A stretch of DNA of 17,536 bases. Origin: Candidatus Bipolaricaulota bacterium. Lineage in GTDB: Bacteria; Bipolaricaulota; Bipolaricaulia; UBA7950; UBA9294. Below, piece after piece: positions 6,325-13,500 of the stretch (position 1 is the first letter of the stretch; each line of letters begins with the position of its first letter). Location: NCBI GenBank assembly GCA_021129875.1, contig JAJOKK010000224.1:1-17536 (forward strand), written 5' to 3'. The notes below the pieces were generated by a model, which made no database searches, was not told where the DNA came from, and saw nothing but the letters and a program-made list of their open reading frames with translations. The position numbers were made by a program, and so were the translations under genes.

Positions 6325-6900
6325 TTATGCGGTCTCGGCGAGTATCTCGCTGATGACCCGCCATAGGCCGAGGCCGGCATGGCGGCGATCTGCGGCGCTT
6401 ACGATAACGAGTAGGTCCTGGTCATGGCTCAGGGGGAACGCGTCTGCAAGCATCTGTTCAGCGCAAGGGTTCCGCTCGCCGACTTGCTCCCCGTCAGGGT
6501 GGAAGGCCCATCCGTCCGGGCGACGGCGGACCAGGATCAGGGCGCTTCCTCCCTCCTTTACGACCTGATCACGGTACCACCAGGGCGGTCTTGTCGCAGG
6601 GCACGTCAGCAGCGCAGCAAGAACGACTGCCTCCTGGGTCAGGGTGGTTAGGGAGATCGCACGGGCCGCTTTAACGTTTGCAAAGAGAGAGACGAATCGC
6701 TCGATCCCCACGGGTGTAAGAACGCCCCCATCTTTGTTCAGCGCGAGAAGGCCTTCATCCCTCAACCGTTCCATCTCCAGGCGGACGGTCATCTCGGAGA
6801 GCCCTGTGCGCTGGGCGAGTGTCCGCCGTCCAAGGGAGCGTCCGCGCTTCCCTTCACCCAGCAAGAAGACGATCTGGTGGGTCAGCGCTGCACTGCTCAT
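6325..6900 (-). CDS. Winged-helix regulator with a DUF4443-like C-terminal domain
   Basis: Predicted 191-aa DNA-binding regulator. Residues about 20-70 form a winged helix: LGRRTLAQRTGLSEMTVR (helix-turn-helix), then MERLRDEGLL and a KDGG wing leading into LTPVG. Residues about 85-191 form an alpha/beta domain with VVKEGGSALILVRRR and a HDQDLLVIVSA strand. This resembles the archaeal HTH-plus-DUF4443 proteins in layout; I am not certain of the family. It follows the membrane protein gene by 27 nt and probably shares its message. No good ribosome site precedes the ATG, so the start is the most likely one but not proven. Target genes and ligand are unknown. Confidence 0.62.
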   Translation of the reverse strand: MSSAALTHQIVFLLGEGKRGRSLGRRTLAQRTGLSEMTVRLEMERLRDEGLLALNKDGGVLTPVGIERFVSLFANVKAARAISLTTLTQEAVVLAALLTCPATRPPWWYRDQVVKEGGSALILVRRRPDGWAFHPDGEQVGERNPCAEQMLADAFPLSHDQDLLVIVSAADRRHAGLGLWRVISEILAETA

Positions 6901-6927
6901 GATGCAGCCGGTCGGCGTGTTTGTGGG

Positions 6928-7629
6928 CTAGAGGCGGCCATCTGTCCCGCCTTCTTTGCTCTGTTCCTTCCCGCGTTCCCCCGTTGCCGCGCCTGTTCTG
7001 AGATATAGATCTGTCAGCAGTGTATTGACCCACGCAAAGGTGAGCGCTGAAGCAGCGATGACGAGCACGTCCCCCACCCGGCCGAGCGGGAGAGTGAGCA
7101 CGGCATAGACGATGATGAAGGTGGGGGTATAAACGATCGCGAGCGAGCATATCAGAGAGACGATCGCACGCCAGCCGCGCGTCCGTTCAATGCTTATCCG
7201 CAGACTGGCCACCCCTCCGGCCCCGTCGAGCACGATTCCCTGCCGATAGAAGATCCACCGCATCCCCAGGTAGATCCCGGGGACGAGAAATAAGGATACT
7301 CCCAGTAGAACCCCCAGAGAGACCAGCACCCCTATCATGACGAGGCGGCCGTAGCAGGGAAGAATGCTGGCGATTGCTGCTCTTAATACGAGCGGCTTCC
7401 CGGTCTTTAACCCGTGTACAAGGCGAATGAACAGGCCGTCGAAGAACGGGGGGATGAGGATGAGCGCCCCCATGGTAAGTATCCACCACGGGTTTTCAAT
7501 CTCATCCAGGCCAGCCTGGGCGCTCGCCACGTAGAGGGTTACAGCGAAGAGGACGGCGACAAACAAGAGGAGCGGATGGCGGAAGACTAGTGTGAAGACG
7601 CTGCTAATCCTGGTGTTCATCGTCCTCAT
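6928..7629 (-). CDS. Polytopic inner-membrane protein
   Basis: Uncharacterised 233-aa membrane protein with five or six hydrophobic segments, about 19-38, 48-66, 85-100, 98-117, 157-182 and 188-208. It ends in a charged Gly/Glu/Lys-rich tail. The segment FLVPGIYLGMRWIFY followed by GAGGVASLRISIERTRGW has the pattern found in the membrane domain of GlpQ-like phosphodiesterases and related YciC-type proteins, where an amphipathic R-S-x(4)-G stretch follows a PG-containing helix. I cannot assign a function. The start overlaps the end of rbfA: ATG at 7629 or the second ATG at 7620 (GAGGA just upstream), so the N terminus is uncertain by three residues. Confidence 0.6.
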   Translation of the reverse strand: MRTMNTRISSVFTLVFRHPLLLFVAVLFAVTLYVASAQAGLDEIENPWWILTMGALILIPPFFDGLFIRLVHGLKTGKPLVLRAAIASILPCYGRLVMIGVLVSLGVLLGVSLFLVPGIYLGMRWIFYRQGIVLDGAGGVASLRISIERTRGWRAIVSLICSLAIVYTPTFIIVYAVLTLPLGRVGDVLVIAASALTFAWVNTLLTDLYLRTGAATGERGKEQSKEGGTDGRL

Positions 7630-7966
7630 CTTTCAACAGCCTGTCGATCTTAAGCATCCACTCCACGGTCTCATCGAGGATGAAATGAAGTTCGGGCGTG
7701 TAGCGGAGCATAAGCCGCTTCGCCAGTTCGCTGCGGAAGAACCCGCGGTCGCGTTGAAACGCGGAGACAACCTCCTCCCTCTCGGGCTGAGCGGCCGCAA
7801 AAGAGACGTAAACCTTGGCATGGCGGGCATCGTCTGAGAGTCTGATGTCCATCACAGTGGGAAAGGCGTCCCTAATCACCGGATCGCGGGCTTCGAACTC
7901 GACGATTGCGGAGAGTTCGCGCTTGATCATCTCGCGTAGACGTTCCCGAGCACGTCGGCCGGTCAT
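7604..7966 (-). CDS. rbfA: Ribosome-binding factor A
   Basis: 30S assembly factor that binds the 5' helix region of 16S rRNA and helps late small-subunit maturation, including in the cold. The 120-aa product begins MTGRRARERLREMIKRELSAIV, the usual basic N-terminal helix. Then come VMDIRLSDDARHAKVYVSF (KH-like strand with the D-x(3)-A-K-V-Y-V signature) and RSELAKRLMLRYTPELHFILDET, the diagnostic RbfA stretch. The ATG at 7966 overlaps the stop of DUF503 as ATGA, which favours this start over an in-frame ATG 33 nt upstream. The acidic C terminus overlaps the following membrane-protein gene. Its place just behind infB and DUF503 is conserved in bacteria. Confidence 0.92.
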   Translation of the reverse strand: MTGRRARERLREMIKRELSAIVEFEARDPVIRDAFPTVMDIRLSDDARHAKVYVSFAAAQPEREEVVSAFQRDRGFFRSELAKRLMLRYTPELHFILDETVEWMLKIDRLLKDEDDEHQD

Positions 7967-8247
7967 AGGATCTCCATCTCCGATCTTTCCACTGTGCAAT
8001 CCTTCTCAAGCTCCAGCGCGCAGCATAGGCTCATCAAGACCGACTCGGTGTGGCGAGGGTCGGTCGACAGGTGCGCGATACGGATCGTCGTCCGGTCCCG
8101 CGTATTGAGGTCATCCGCCTCAGCGACCGCAATAGCCGGTCCACGCCGCTCGACCGCGGCGATGACCCGTTTAACGATCGACCGTTTCTCCTTGATCGAG
8201 GCAACAGCCGGTAGACGTAAGCGAAGGGTGAGCAGACCAACTCTCAT
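7963..8247 (-). CDS. DUF503 (YlxP-like) protein
   Basis: Small 94-aa protein of the DUF503/YlxP family, commonly found between infB and rbfA and thought to aid ribosome assembly. The N-terminal MRVGLLTLRLRLPAVASIKE followed by KRSIVKRVIAAVERR is the family hallmark: a beta strand, the S-I/L-K-E-K-R motif and a helix. A second strand block RIAHLSTDPRH and a C-terminal helix follow. The ATG lies 8 nt after the infB stop, and the gene ends with an ATGA overlap into rbfA. A longer open frame in this register extends to 8589 but is rejected because it runs through infB. Confidence 0.86.
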   Translation of the reverse strand: MRVGLLTLRLRLPAVASIKEKRSIVKRVIAAVERRGPAIAVAEADDLNTRDRTTIRIAHLSTDPRHTESVLMSLCCALELEKDCTVERSEMEIL

Positions 8248-8254
8248 CGGACGA

Positions 8255-9982
8255 TCAGCGGGCGACTTCTTCCAAGGTGAAGACGACCAGACGGTCTCCG
8301 ACCTGGACATCGTCGAAGTCGCGGATGCGGATCCCACATTCGCGCTCCACCTGGACTTCGCGCACATCGTCGGTGAACCGGTGCAGTGAAGCGATATCCC
8401 CGGAAAAGACTTCTTCATCCCTGCGGAGGACGCGGACCTTACCCGGACGGACCACTCTCCCCTCTGCAACGTAGCACCCGGCGACGATTCCGCCGGGGAC
8501 CTTGAACAGGTCCCGTACTTCGGCTTCACCGATCCGTACTTCCTGGTAGACCGGGGCGAGCATCTGCTTGAGCGCACGCTCGATCTCATCGACTATGTCG
8601 TAGATAATGGCGTAGGTATGAGTAGCTACTCCTTCATGCTCGGCAAGCTTGGTCGCCTTTGCGTTCGCCTTAACCCCGAATCCGACGACGAGAGGGTCCC
8701 CAGGGATACTCGCTGCAAGGAGGATGTCCCCTTCGGAGATCGCCCCGACCCCGGTGTGAATAAAATCCACCTCTATCTCGCCGACCGTGAGCGCCTCGAT
8801 CTCCCGCCGTGCCGCTTCCAGAGCCCCGGTCGACGTCGCCTTCAAGATCAGCTTGAGCTTCTCCTCTGCTCGCGCCTGTCGGAAGAGATCCTCCACGGTC
8901 ATCTTCGCCCGTGACCGCTGTGGGGCTGCTTCCTCGACCCTTAGCTTCTCTGCGCAGGCCTTGGCCTCATTTTGAGTCTTCTTTACTGTAATCTGCGTCC
9001 CCACCTGAGGAACCGCCTGCAGACCCAGGACCTCAACCGACTGCCCCGGACCTGCTTTGCCGGCCCTCTCTCCGGTCTCATTGAGCAGCGCCTTCACCCG
9101 GCCGTAGGTCGATCCGACAACGATGCAGTCCTTCTCACGGAGGGTCCCGTTCCTCACTACGGCCGTGGCCACTGGCCCGCGTCCTTTGGAGAGATGGCTC
9201 TCGATTATGATCGCTTCCAGCTCCCCGTGCGGGTCGGCACGGAGGTCCTCCATCTCCGCGACGAGGAGGATCATCTCCAACAGGTCCTCTATCTTCTCCT
9301 TGGCAAGCGCGGAAATGGCGACGGTGATCGTCTCGCCTCCCCAGTCTTCTGGGGTCAGGCCATGCTGTACCAGGTCGTTCATTGTCTTATCGACGTCCGC
9401 GTTCGCTTTGTCAATCTTGTTAATCGCCACGATCATCGGGATCTCTGCGGCACGGATATGATCGATTGCTTCTACTGTCTGTGCCATGATTCCATCATCG
9501 GCGGCCACTACCAGAATGGCGATATCGGTCGCTTTTGCCCCGCGGGCACGCATTCCCGTGAACGCTTTGTGCCCCGGCGTGTCGATGAATGTGATCTTTT
9601 CACCGTGGAGGTCGGCCTGATAAGCGGCGACACCTTGGGTGATCCCTCCGGTCTCCTTCGCCGCCAGATGCGAGTGGCGGATCGCGTCGAGAAGGGTTGT
9701 CTTCCCGTGATCGATATGCCCCAGAACAGAGACGATCGGCGGGCGCGGAACACCCTCCTTGACCATTTTTATCGCCGAGTGTTGCTCTTCTTTTTCTTCT
9801 TCTTCCTTAACCGGAGGTGTGGTCTCTTCCCGATAGAGGTTGACAATGAGAGTGTACTCTTCATCATCGACCGTGTTGGCTGCCTTCAGGCCCGCCATCC
9901 CCATCTCTGCAAGCTTCTCAATCAGCTCTTTGCTGGAGACGCCCAGTTCTTTTGCAATCTGGTATACTCTTTTTCTTGTCAA
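8255..9982 (-). CDS. infB: Translation initiation factor IF-2, compact form
   Basis: GTPase that brings initiator tRNA to the 30S subunit and promotes 50S joining. 575 aa is shorter than in E. coli (890) or B. subtilis (716), because only 87 residues precede the G domain: an IF2-N helix-turn (MTRKRVYQIAKELGVSSKEL) and a Glu/Lys-rich linker. G motifs: GHIDHGKTT (88-96), GGITQGVAAY (112-121), DTPGH (134-138), NKID (188-191) and SAL near 224. The conserved switch-I His of GGITQH is Gly here. Domains II, III and the C-terminal fMet-tRNA domain follow and are intact. The start is TTG at 9982, chosen because MTRKRVYQIAKELG matches other IF-2 N termini; a purine-rich AAAAAGGG stretch serves as ribosome site. 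A strong promoter lies 48-76 nt upstream. Confidence 0.95.
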   Translation of the reverse strand: MTRKRVYQIAKELGVSSKELIEKLAEMGMAGLKAANTVDDEEYTLIVNLYREETTPPVKEEEEKEEQHSAIKMVKEGVPRPPIVSVLGHIDHGKTTLLDAIRHSHLAAKETGGITQGVAAYQADLHGEKITFIDTPGHKAFTGMRARGAKATDIAILVVAADDGIMAQTVEAIDHIRAAEIPMIVAINKIDKANADVDKTMNDLVQHGLTPEDWGGETITVAISALAKEKIEDLLEMILLVAEMEDLRADPHGELEAIIIESHLSKGRGPVATAVVRNGTLREKDCIVVGSTYGRVKALLNETGERAGKAGPGQSVEVLGLQAVPQVGTQITVKKTQNEAKACAEKLRVEEAAPQRSRAKMTVEDLFRQARAEEKLKLILKATSTGALEAARREIEALTVGEIEVDFIHTGVGAISEGDILLAASIPGDPLVVGFGVKANAKATKLAEHEGVATHTYAIIYDIVDEIERALKQMLAPVYQEVRIGEAEVRDLFKVPGGIVAGCYVAEGRVVRPGKVRVLRRDEEVFSGDIASLHRFTDDVREVQVERECGIRIRDFDDVQVGDRLVVFTLEEVAR

Positions 9983-10029
9983 CGCCGACCCTTTTTCTTT
10001 TTTTTCGACTGGTTCACGCAGTGCCGCAG

Positions 10030-10058
10030 ACTATACCTCATCCGATGAACAGCGTCAA
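10030..10058 (-). promoter_or_regulatory. Sigma-70-type promoter of infB
   Basis: On the minus strand TTGACG (10058-10053), a 17-nt spacer and TATAGT (10035-10030), each one mismatch from consensus. Predicted transcription start about 10023, giving a leader of about 40 nt before the TTG start. It lets infB be transcribed independently of the upstream glycosylase/TPR genes. Confidence 0.75.
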
Positions 10059-10092
10059 ACACGGGCTGTTCGTAGTGAAGATCGAGGCCTTG

Positions 10093-10581
10093 TCAGCGAA
10101 AGAGCAGGAAGAATAGCAGAGCGGTGATCGCCCCGCCGATGATAAGCCCCCCCACTAGGAGCTTGAGGCTAAACCAGCGAATACCGGTCTTCTGCTCAGA
10201 GGAGAGATCGACCCGACGGGGATGACGGAGCGCCATCTTTTGAGATTTCTTATAGGTCTTTATGTAGAGGGGGATCTTCTTCTGTTTCTTGTAGACGATC
10301 GCCAGGTTGTGCATCGCGTTGGCATGCTTGGGATCCACCGTAATCGCACGGTTGTACGCATACTCCGCGCGGGCGAGGTCCCCGCCGTCGATATAGAGGT
10401 TCCCTAAGCGATAGTAGATCGCTGCCCTGTCGATCCCATACTTCAAGGCCTCAACCAGAAGAGAGATACCTTCTTTATAGTTCTTCTTCTTGCGGAATTT
10501 CTCTGCCCGGTCGAGCGCATCCCGGACAAACGCCTCTTGTTCGTCACGCGTCTTTAGATCCTGTGTTTGTTGCGTGTTCAT
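10093..10581 (-). CDS. Tail-anchored TPR protein
   Basis: 162-aa protein with tetratricopeptide repeats and a C-terminal membrane anchor. A charged helix (about 20-38, RAEKFRKKKNYKEGI) leads into two good TPR units at about 53-120, with AAIYYRLGNLYIDGGDLARA and NAMHNLAIVYKKQKK patterns and the D-P-K-H turn. A Lys/Arg-rich stretch and one hydrophobic helix (about 138-160) end in FLLFR, so the TPR part should face the cytoplasm. It overlaps the upstream glycosylase gene by 38 nt, indicating co-transcription and possibly translational coupling. The binding partner cannot be told from sequence. Confidence 0.75.
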   Translation of the reverse strand: MNTQQTQDLKTRDEQEAFVRDALDRAEKFRKKKNYKEGISLLVEALKYGIDRAAIYYRLGNLYIDGGDLARAEYAYNRAITVDPKHANAMHNLAIVYKKQKKIPLYIKTYKKSQKMALRHPRRVDLSSEQKTGIRWFSLKLLVGGLIIGGAITALLFFLLFR

Positions 10582-11167
10582 CTAACCATGTCCTCACTTT
10601 CTGTATGTCGAGCCAGGTAAGATACTTTGGGCTCCCTTTGCTGCGCGATTGGTACCGCAACAGGTAGCTGGGATGAAACATGGGGAAGATCTCAATCCCT
10701 CCCCGCCAGGGGAAGAAGGTCCCGCGTACCTGCGTAATCCCCTCAGCGCTGGGGAGGAGCGCCTGTGTGGGAATGTTCCCCAAGGTGATGATCAGCCCGG
10801 GATTGACAAGGGCAATCTGGGCTTCCAGATACGGCAAACACATTTCCATCTCACTCCTCGACGGGACCCGGTTCCCTGGAGGGCGGCATTTGACCACATT
10901 AGCGATGTAAAGCTCCGCACGGGTGATCCCGACTGCGGCAAAAACCTCATCGAGCTTCTGTCCGGCCGGACCGACGAACGGCCTTCCGGTGTGGTCCTCG
11001 GCCTCCCCAGGGGCTTCCCCTACCAGCATCACCCGCGCATACTGGTCTCCCTCGCCGAAGACAGCGTTTGTCCGGGTCTCGCTCAACAGGCACTTGGTAC
11101 ACCCACTCACACGGGGCTGCACCGCATCCAACGTAAGGGCATACGAAACCTGCAACGTTCGCTCCAT
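10544..11167 (-). CDS. Uracil-DNA glycosylase, family 4 (Fe-S)
   Basis: Removes uracil from DNA to start base-excision repair. The 207-aa product shows motif A GEAPGEAEDHTGRPFVGPAG (50-69) and the HPSYLLR motif near the C terminus. The four iron-sulfur cysteines are Cys23, Cys26 (GCTKC), Cys94 (VVKCRPPGNR) and Cys110 (MEMC). This spacing is diagnostic of family-4 UDGs, common in thermophiles and many bacteria. The open frame reaches 11233, but ATG 11167 has an AAGGAGGA ribosome site just upstream and gives the normal family length. Transcription likely enters from the tRNA-Gly promoter or the 67-nt tRNA-UDG spacer, which carries two direct copies of CAGCTGCAAG (11181-11190, 11210-11219). Confidence 0.93.
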   Translation of the reverse strand: MERTLQVSYALTLDAVQPRVSGCTKCLLSETRTNAVFGEGDQYARVMLVGEAPGEAEDHTGRPFVGPAGQKLDEVFAAVGITRAELYIANVVKCRPPGNRVPSRSEMEMCLPYLEAQIALVNPGLIITLGNIPTQALLPSAEGITQVRGTFFPWRGGIEIFPMFHPSYLLRYQSRSKGSPKYLTWLDIQKVRTWLDEHATNTGSKDA

Positions 11168-11234
11168 CGTCCTCCTTGTACAGCTGCAAGCCCTTTTAGG
11201 AGGCAGGAGCAGCTGCAAGGGTCCACCCGGCAAA

Positions 11235-11306
11235 AGCGGACAGCGGGATTTGAACCCGCGACCCTCAGCTTGGGAAGCTGATGCTCTACCACTGAGCTAT
11301 GCCCGC
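11235..11306 (-). tRNA. tRNA-Gly, anticodon CCC
   Basis: Full 72-nt cloverleaf on the minus strand. Acceptor GCGGGCA pairs with TGTCCGC (one G-T pair) and the discriminator is T. D-arm is GCTC/GAGC, anticodon stem TCAGC/GCTGA with loop TTCCCAA, so the anticodon is CCC. T-arm is GCGGG/CCCGC with loop TTCAAAT. The 3' CCA is not encoded; TTTT follows the discriminator base. CCC reads GGG glycine codons. Confidence 0.97.
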
Positions 11307-11323
11307 AAAATCACCTCAACCTC

Positions 11324-11352
11324 ATTGTAGCACTAAAAGCAGGGACCGGCAA
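11324..11352 (-). promoter_or_regulatory. Promoter of tRNA-Gly
   Basis: Minus-strand TTGCCG (11352-11347), 17-nt spacer and TACAAT (11329-11324). Predicted start about 11317, roughly 10 nt before the mature tRNA 5' end. It may also drive the UDG and TPR genes downstream. Confidence 0.6.
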
Positions 11353-11373
11353 CCTCCTCCAGACCTGTCTTAG

Positions 11374-12570
11374 CTAGCCGTCCCGTAACACCTCTAACGC
11401 CGGAAGCGACTTCCCTCGCAGGATGGCGAGGCAGGCCCCGCCGCCGGTGGAGATATAGGAGATCCCATCGGCGTGATCCATCTTCGTCAGCGCCTCCCCT
11501 GTCTCTCCTCCACCGACAACGGTGAATGCATTGGAACCAGCGACAGCCGAAGCGATCGCGTTCGTTCCGTGCGAGAACGGCTCGGTCTCAAACGCCCCCA
11601 TCGGTCCGATCCAGGCGATCGTCTTGGCGTTTTCAATCTGCTCACTGAACAGGCGGACCGTCTCCGGCCCGATGTCGAGACCCATCCACCCGTCGGGAAG
11701 ATCGGCAGCCGGGCGAATCTCCGTCTGCGTATCCGCGCTCATTTCTTGGGCGCTTACCACATCGCGCGGAAGGTGAATAGGAACACCATGTTCATCAGCT
11801 GCCTGAAGCAGTTTGGTAATCTCATCGAAGACCGAGCGATCGACCATGGATTCCCCAACCGAATGGCCCATGGCGGCGAGGAAGGTGAATGCGACCCCGC
11901 CCCCGATAAGGACAGCATTGACCCGTGGAAGGAAATCACGCAGAGCGCCGAGCTTGCTCCGCGCTTTCTTCCCCCCGATGATCGCCAAGTAAGGGCGGGC
12001 CGGTTCATCGGTGAGGTGAGACAGGGCCGCGACCTCTCGCTGGATCAGCATGCCGGCGTAGGAAGGCAGGTGGTCGCAAATTCCCAACGTGGAGGCGTGC
12101 GCGCGGTGGAGAGTAGCAAAGGCGTCGTTGACGTAAAGGTCTCCCAGCGAGGCCAGCGCGCGCGCGAACGGCGCCTCGTTCGCTGTCTCCTCCCGGTGAA
12201 ACCGCACGTTCTCAAGGAGGATGACCTCTCCAGGCGACCCGTCCGCGATCGCTTCGCTCACCCCTTCCCCGATACAGTCATCGAGCTTGCGCACCGGGCG
12301 GTCGAGAAGGACCTGCAGCCGCTCGGCCACTGGCTCTAGGCGAAGCTCGGGGACCGTTTTCCCCTCCGGGCGACCCAGGTGGGTCAGAAGGACCGGTTTA
12401 GCCTTGCGATCGAGCAGGTGGATCAAGGTCGGCAGGGAGGCCCTGATGCGCGCATCATCGGTTATATCTCCCCGTTTGAGCGGCACATTGTAGTCCACCC
12501 GCACCAACACAGTCTTCCCCGTAACCGGTGCATCCTGCACACCCCGAAGTTCCTTCAGCAGTTTCACCAT
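11374..12570 (-). CDS. pgk: Phosphoglycerate kinase
   Basis: Interconverts 1,3-bisphosphoglycerate plus ADP and 3-phosphoglycerate plus ATP; cytosolic glycolysis/gluconeogenesis. 398 aa, normal length. N-domain substrate motifs: RVDYNVPL (24-31), HLGRPEG, ENVRFH and NDAFATLHRAHAS. Hinge and C-domain motifs: GGKKARSKLG (conserved lysines kept), GGGVAFTFL, DIGPET, WIGPMGAFE and ISTGGGACL. Three substitutions stand out against the consensus: WIGPMG where Asn is usual, GGGE in place of GGGD, and Cys in STGGGA. These look like lineage variation, not inactivation. ATG 12570 has a strong AGGAAGGAGA ribosome site. Transcribed from a strong promoter shared head-to-head with the LolA-like gene. No clear terminator before the tRNA. 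Confidence 0.96.
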   Translation of the reverse strand: MVKLLKELRGVQDAPVTGKTVLVRVDYNVPLKRGDITDDARIRASLPTLIHLLDRKAKPVLLTHLGRPEGKTVPELRLEPVAERLQVLLDRPVRKLDDCIGEGVSEAIADGSPGEVILLENVRFHREETANEAPFARALASLGDLYVNDAFATLHRAHASTLGICDHLPSYAGMLIQREVAALSHLTDEPARPYLAIIGGKKARSKLGALRDFLPRVNAVLIGGGVAFTFLAAMGHSVGESMVDRSVFDEITKLLQAADEHGVPIHLPRDVVSAQEMSADTQTEIRPAADLPDGWMGLDIGPETVRLFSEQIENAKTIAWIGPMGAFETEPFSHGTNAIASAVAGSNAFTVVGGGETGEALTKMDHADGISYISTGGGACLAILRGKSLPALEVLRDG

Positions 12571-12600
12571 CTTGATTCTCCTTCCTCAGTATATCTCCGA

Positions 12601-12629
12601 TTGAACAGAATTGGTCAGATGATTATAAT
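12601..12629 (+). promoter_or_regulatory. Promoter of the LolA-like gene, leaderless
   Basis: TTGAAC (12601-12606), a 17-nt spacer and a perfect TATAAT (12624-12629). The start codon begins 9 nt after the -10 box, so the transcript should begin at or within 2 nt of the ATG; no Shine-Dalgarno is present. Confidence 0.7.
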
Positions 12630-12636
12630 CATCTGA
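12615..12636. promoter_or_regulatory. Perfect 22-bp palindrome, candidate operator
   Basis: Half-site TCAGATGATTA (12615-12625) is followed directly by its exact complement TAATCATCTGA (12626-12636). It contains both divergent -10 boxes, so a dimeric protein bound here would block pgk and the LolA-like gene at once. Confidence 0.75.
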
Positions 12637-12649
12637 GATGAACAGTCAA
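12622..12649 (-). promoter_or_regulatory. Promoter of pgk
   Basis: Minus-strand TTGACT (12649-12644), 16-nt spacer and perfect TATAAT (12627-12622). Its -10 box overlaps the plus-strand -10 box by 4 bases. Predicted leader of about 44 nt before the pgk ATG. Confidence 0.72.
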
Positions 12650-13489
12650 AACTTGATCCTCATTGGGATCGGCATCTTTCTCAGTCTGATCGTCGCCGTC
12701 ATCGCCATCGATCAGTACCTGCTCGCCGAGCATGATCCGATGGACCCGGGCGGCCTGTTGTGGCGCGTGAGGACCGCGTTCGATCGCGTCGATGACCTGG
12801 AGGCGGTCATCGAAGTGATCCAGAGAGGAGAGGAAGATCACACGATCCGTATGCGCGTCTGGTACGTCAGGGCCCCGGTGGTGACGCTGCGGGTCCTCTA
12901 TCTCGAACCTGATAACCTTAGAGGGGAGATTTTCACCATCAATCGAGACCTCCTCTCCCATCATATTCCCCGGGAGAACCTGACCGTAGTCAGGCGCTGG
13001 GTGGGTTTCCCACTCGCTTCGTTGGGGTTGGCAAGCTTCGATCTTGCACAACTGGAAAGGGATTGGACAGCGGGGAGGGTAAGGCTGCGGGTCACGCAGA
13101 ACATCCCAAAATTCGATATGGCCCTCTTCCCCGGCACGCTCCGTCTCGCAGAGACATTCACCGACCGGTCGCAGCTTCCACACTTTTCCATCGCCACCGG
13201 GAGTTGGAAGGATGACCCTTTCTTCGTGGGCCTATCCGGAATGGGTCGCGACCGAGTGGCAAGTGCTATTCCCGGAGGGTTCATCCTCAGAGTCTACGCC
13301 GCAGAGACCGGCCTCCTTTCACGCATGATCTGGATCGACCGGGAGACTTTCCTCGTAAAACAAGTGGTCTTCTTCGTCGACGGGAAGCGGGTTACCAGTA
13401 TCCGTGCATCGTCGATCGAGATCAACAGAGGGCTGAACGCTGAAGAGCTTCTCATCCTCCCCCGCGGGAGTGAGATCATCCGCGGTTAA
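12638..13489 (+). CDS. Membrane-anchored protein, possibly LolA/lipoprotein-carrier fold
   Basis: 283-aa protein with one N-terminal hydrophobic helix (about 6-24, IGIGIFLSLIVAVIAI), probably a signal anchor placing the rest outside the cytoplasmic membrane. The body alternates short beta strands: LEAVIEVIQRG, MRVWYVRAPVVTLRVLYLEPDN, FILRVYAAETG, RMIWIDRETFLVKQVVFFVDGKRV and SIRASSIEINRGL. The W/Y-I-D-x-E-T-x-L-V-x-Q pattern with V-x-F-F resembles the LolA/LolB and DUF4292 fold that binds lipid acyl chains. The assignment is by pattern and is tentative. No SD precedes the ATG; the -10 box lies 9 nt upstream, so a leaderless message is likely. It ends 4 nt from the stop of the convergent DUF151 gene. 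Confidence 0.58.
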   Translation: MNSQNLILIGIGIFLSLIVAVIAIDQYLLAEHDPMDPGGLLWRVRTAFDRVDDLEAVIEVIQRGEEDHTIRMRVWYVRAPVVTLRVLYLEPDNLRGEIFTINRDLLSHHIPRENLTVVRRWVGFPLASLGLASFDLAQLERDWTAGRVRLRVTQNIPKFDMALFPGTLRLAETFTDRSQLPHFSIATGSWKDDPFFVGLSGMGRDRVASAIPGGFILRVYAAETGLLSRMIWIDRETFLVKQVVFFVDGKRVTSIRASSIEINRGLNAEELLILPRGSEIIRG

Positions 13490-13500
13490 GCCGTTAGCCG
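13483..13500. repeat. Hairpin spanning two convergent stop codons
   Basis: CGGTTAA (13483-13489) and TTAGCCG (13494-13500) pair over a GCCG loop with one G-T pair. Both stop codons (TAA on each strand) lie in the arms. It may act as a minimal bidirectional terminator, though T-runs are missing. Confidence 0.5.

Noticed and set aside
8248..8589. N-terminal extension of the DUF503 frame
   Set aside because: Lies within infB; the DUF503 fold begins at the ATG at 8247.
8972..10048. Long plus-strand open frame (358 codons) opposite infB
   Set aside because: Antisense to a confidently identified IF-2 gene; composition reflects the reverse of infB codons.
11168..11233. N-terminal extension of the uracil-DNA glycosylase
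   Set aside because: The ribosome site lies before ATG 11167 and the extension runs up to the tRNA gene.
11473..12339. Plus-strand open frame (288 codons) opposite pgk
   Set aside because: Antisense shadow of pgk.
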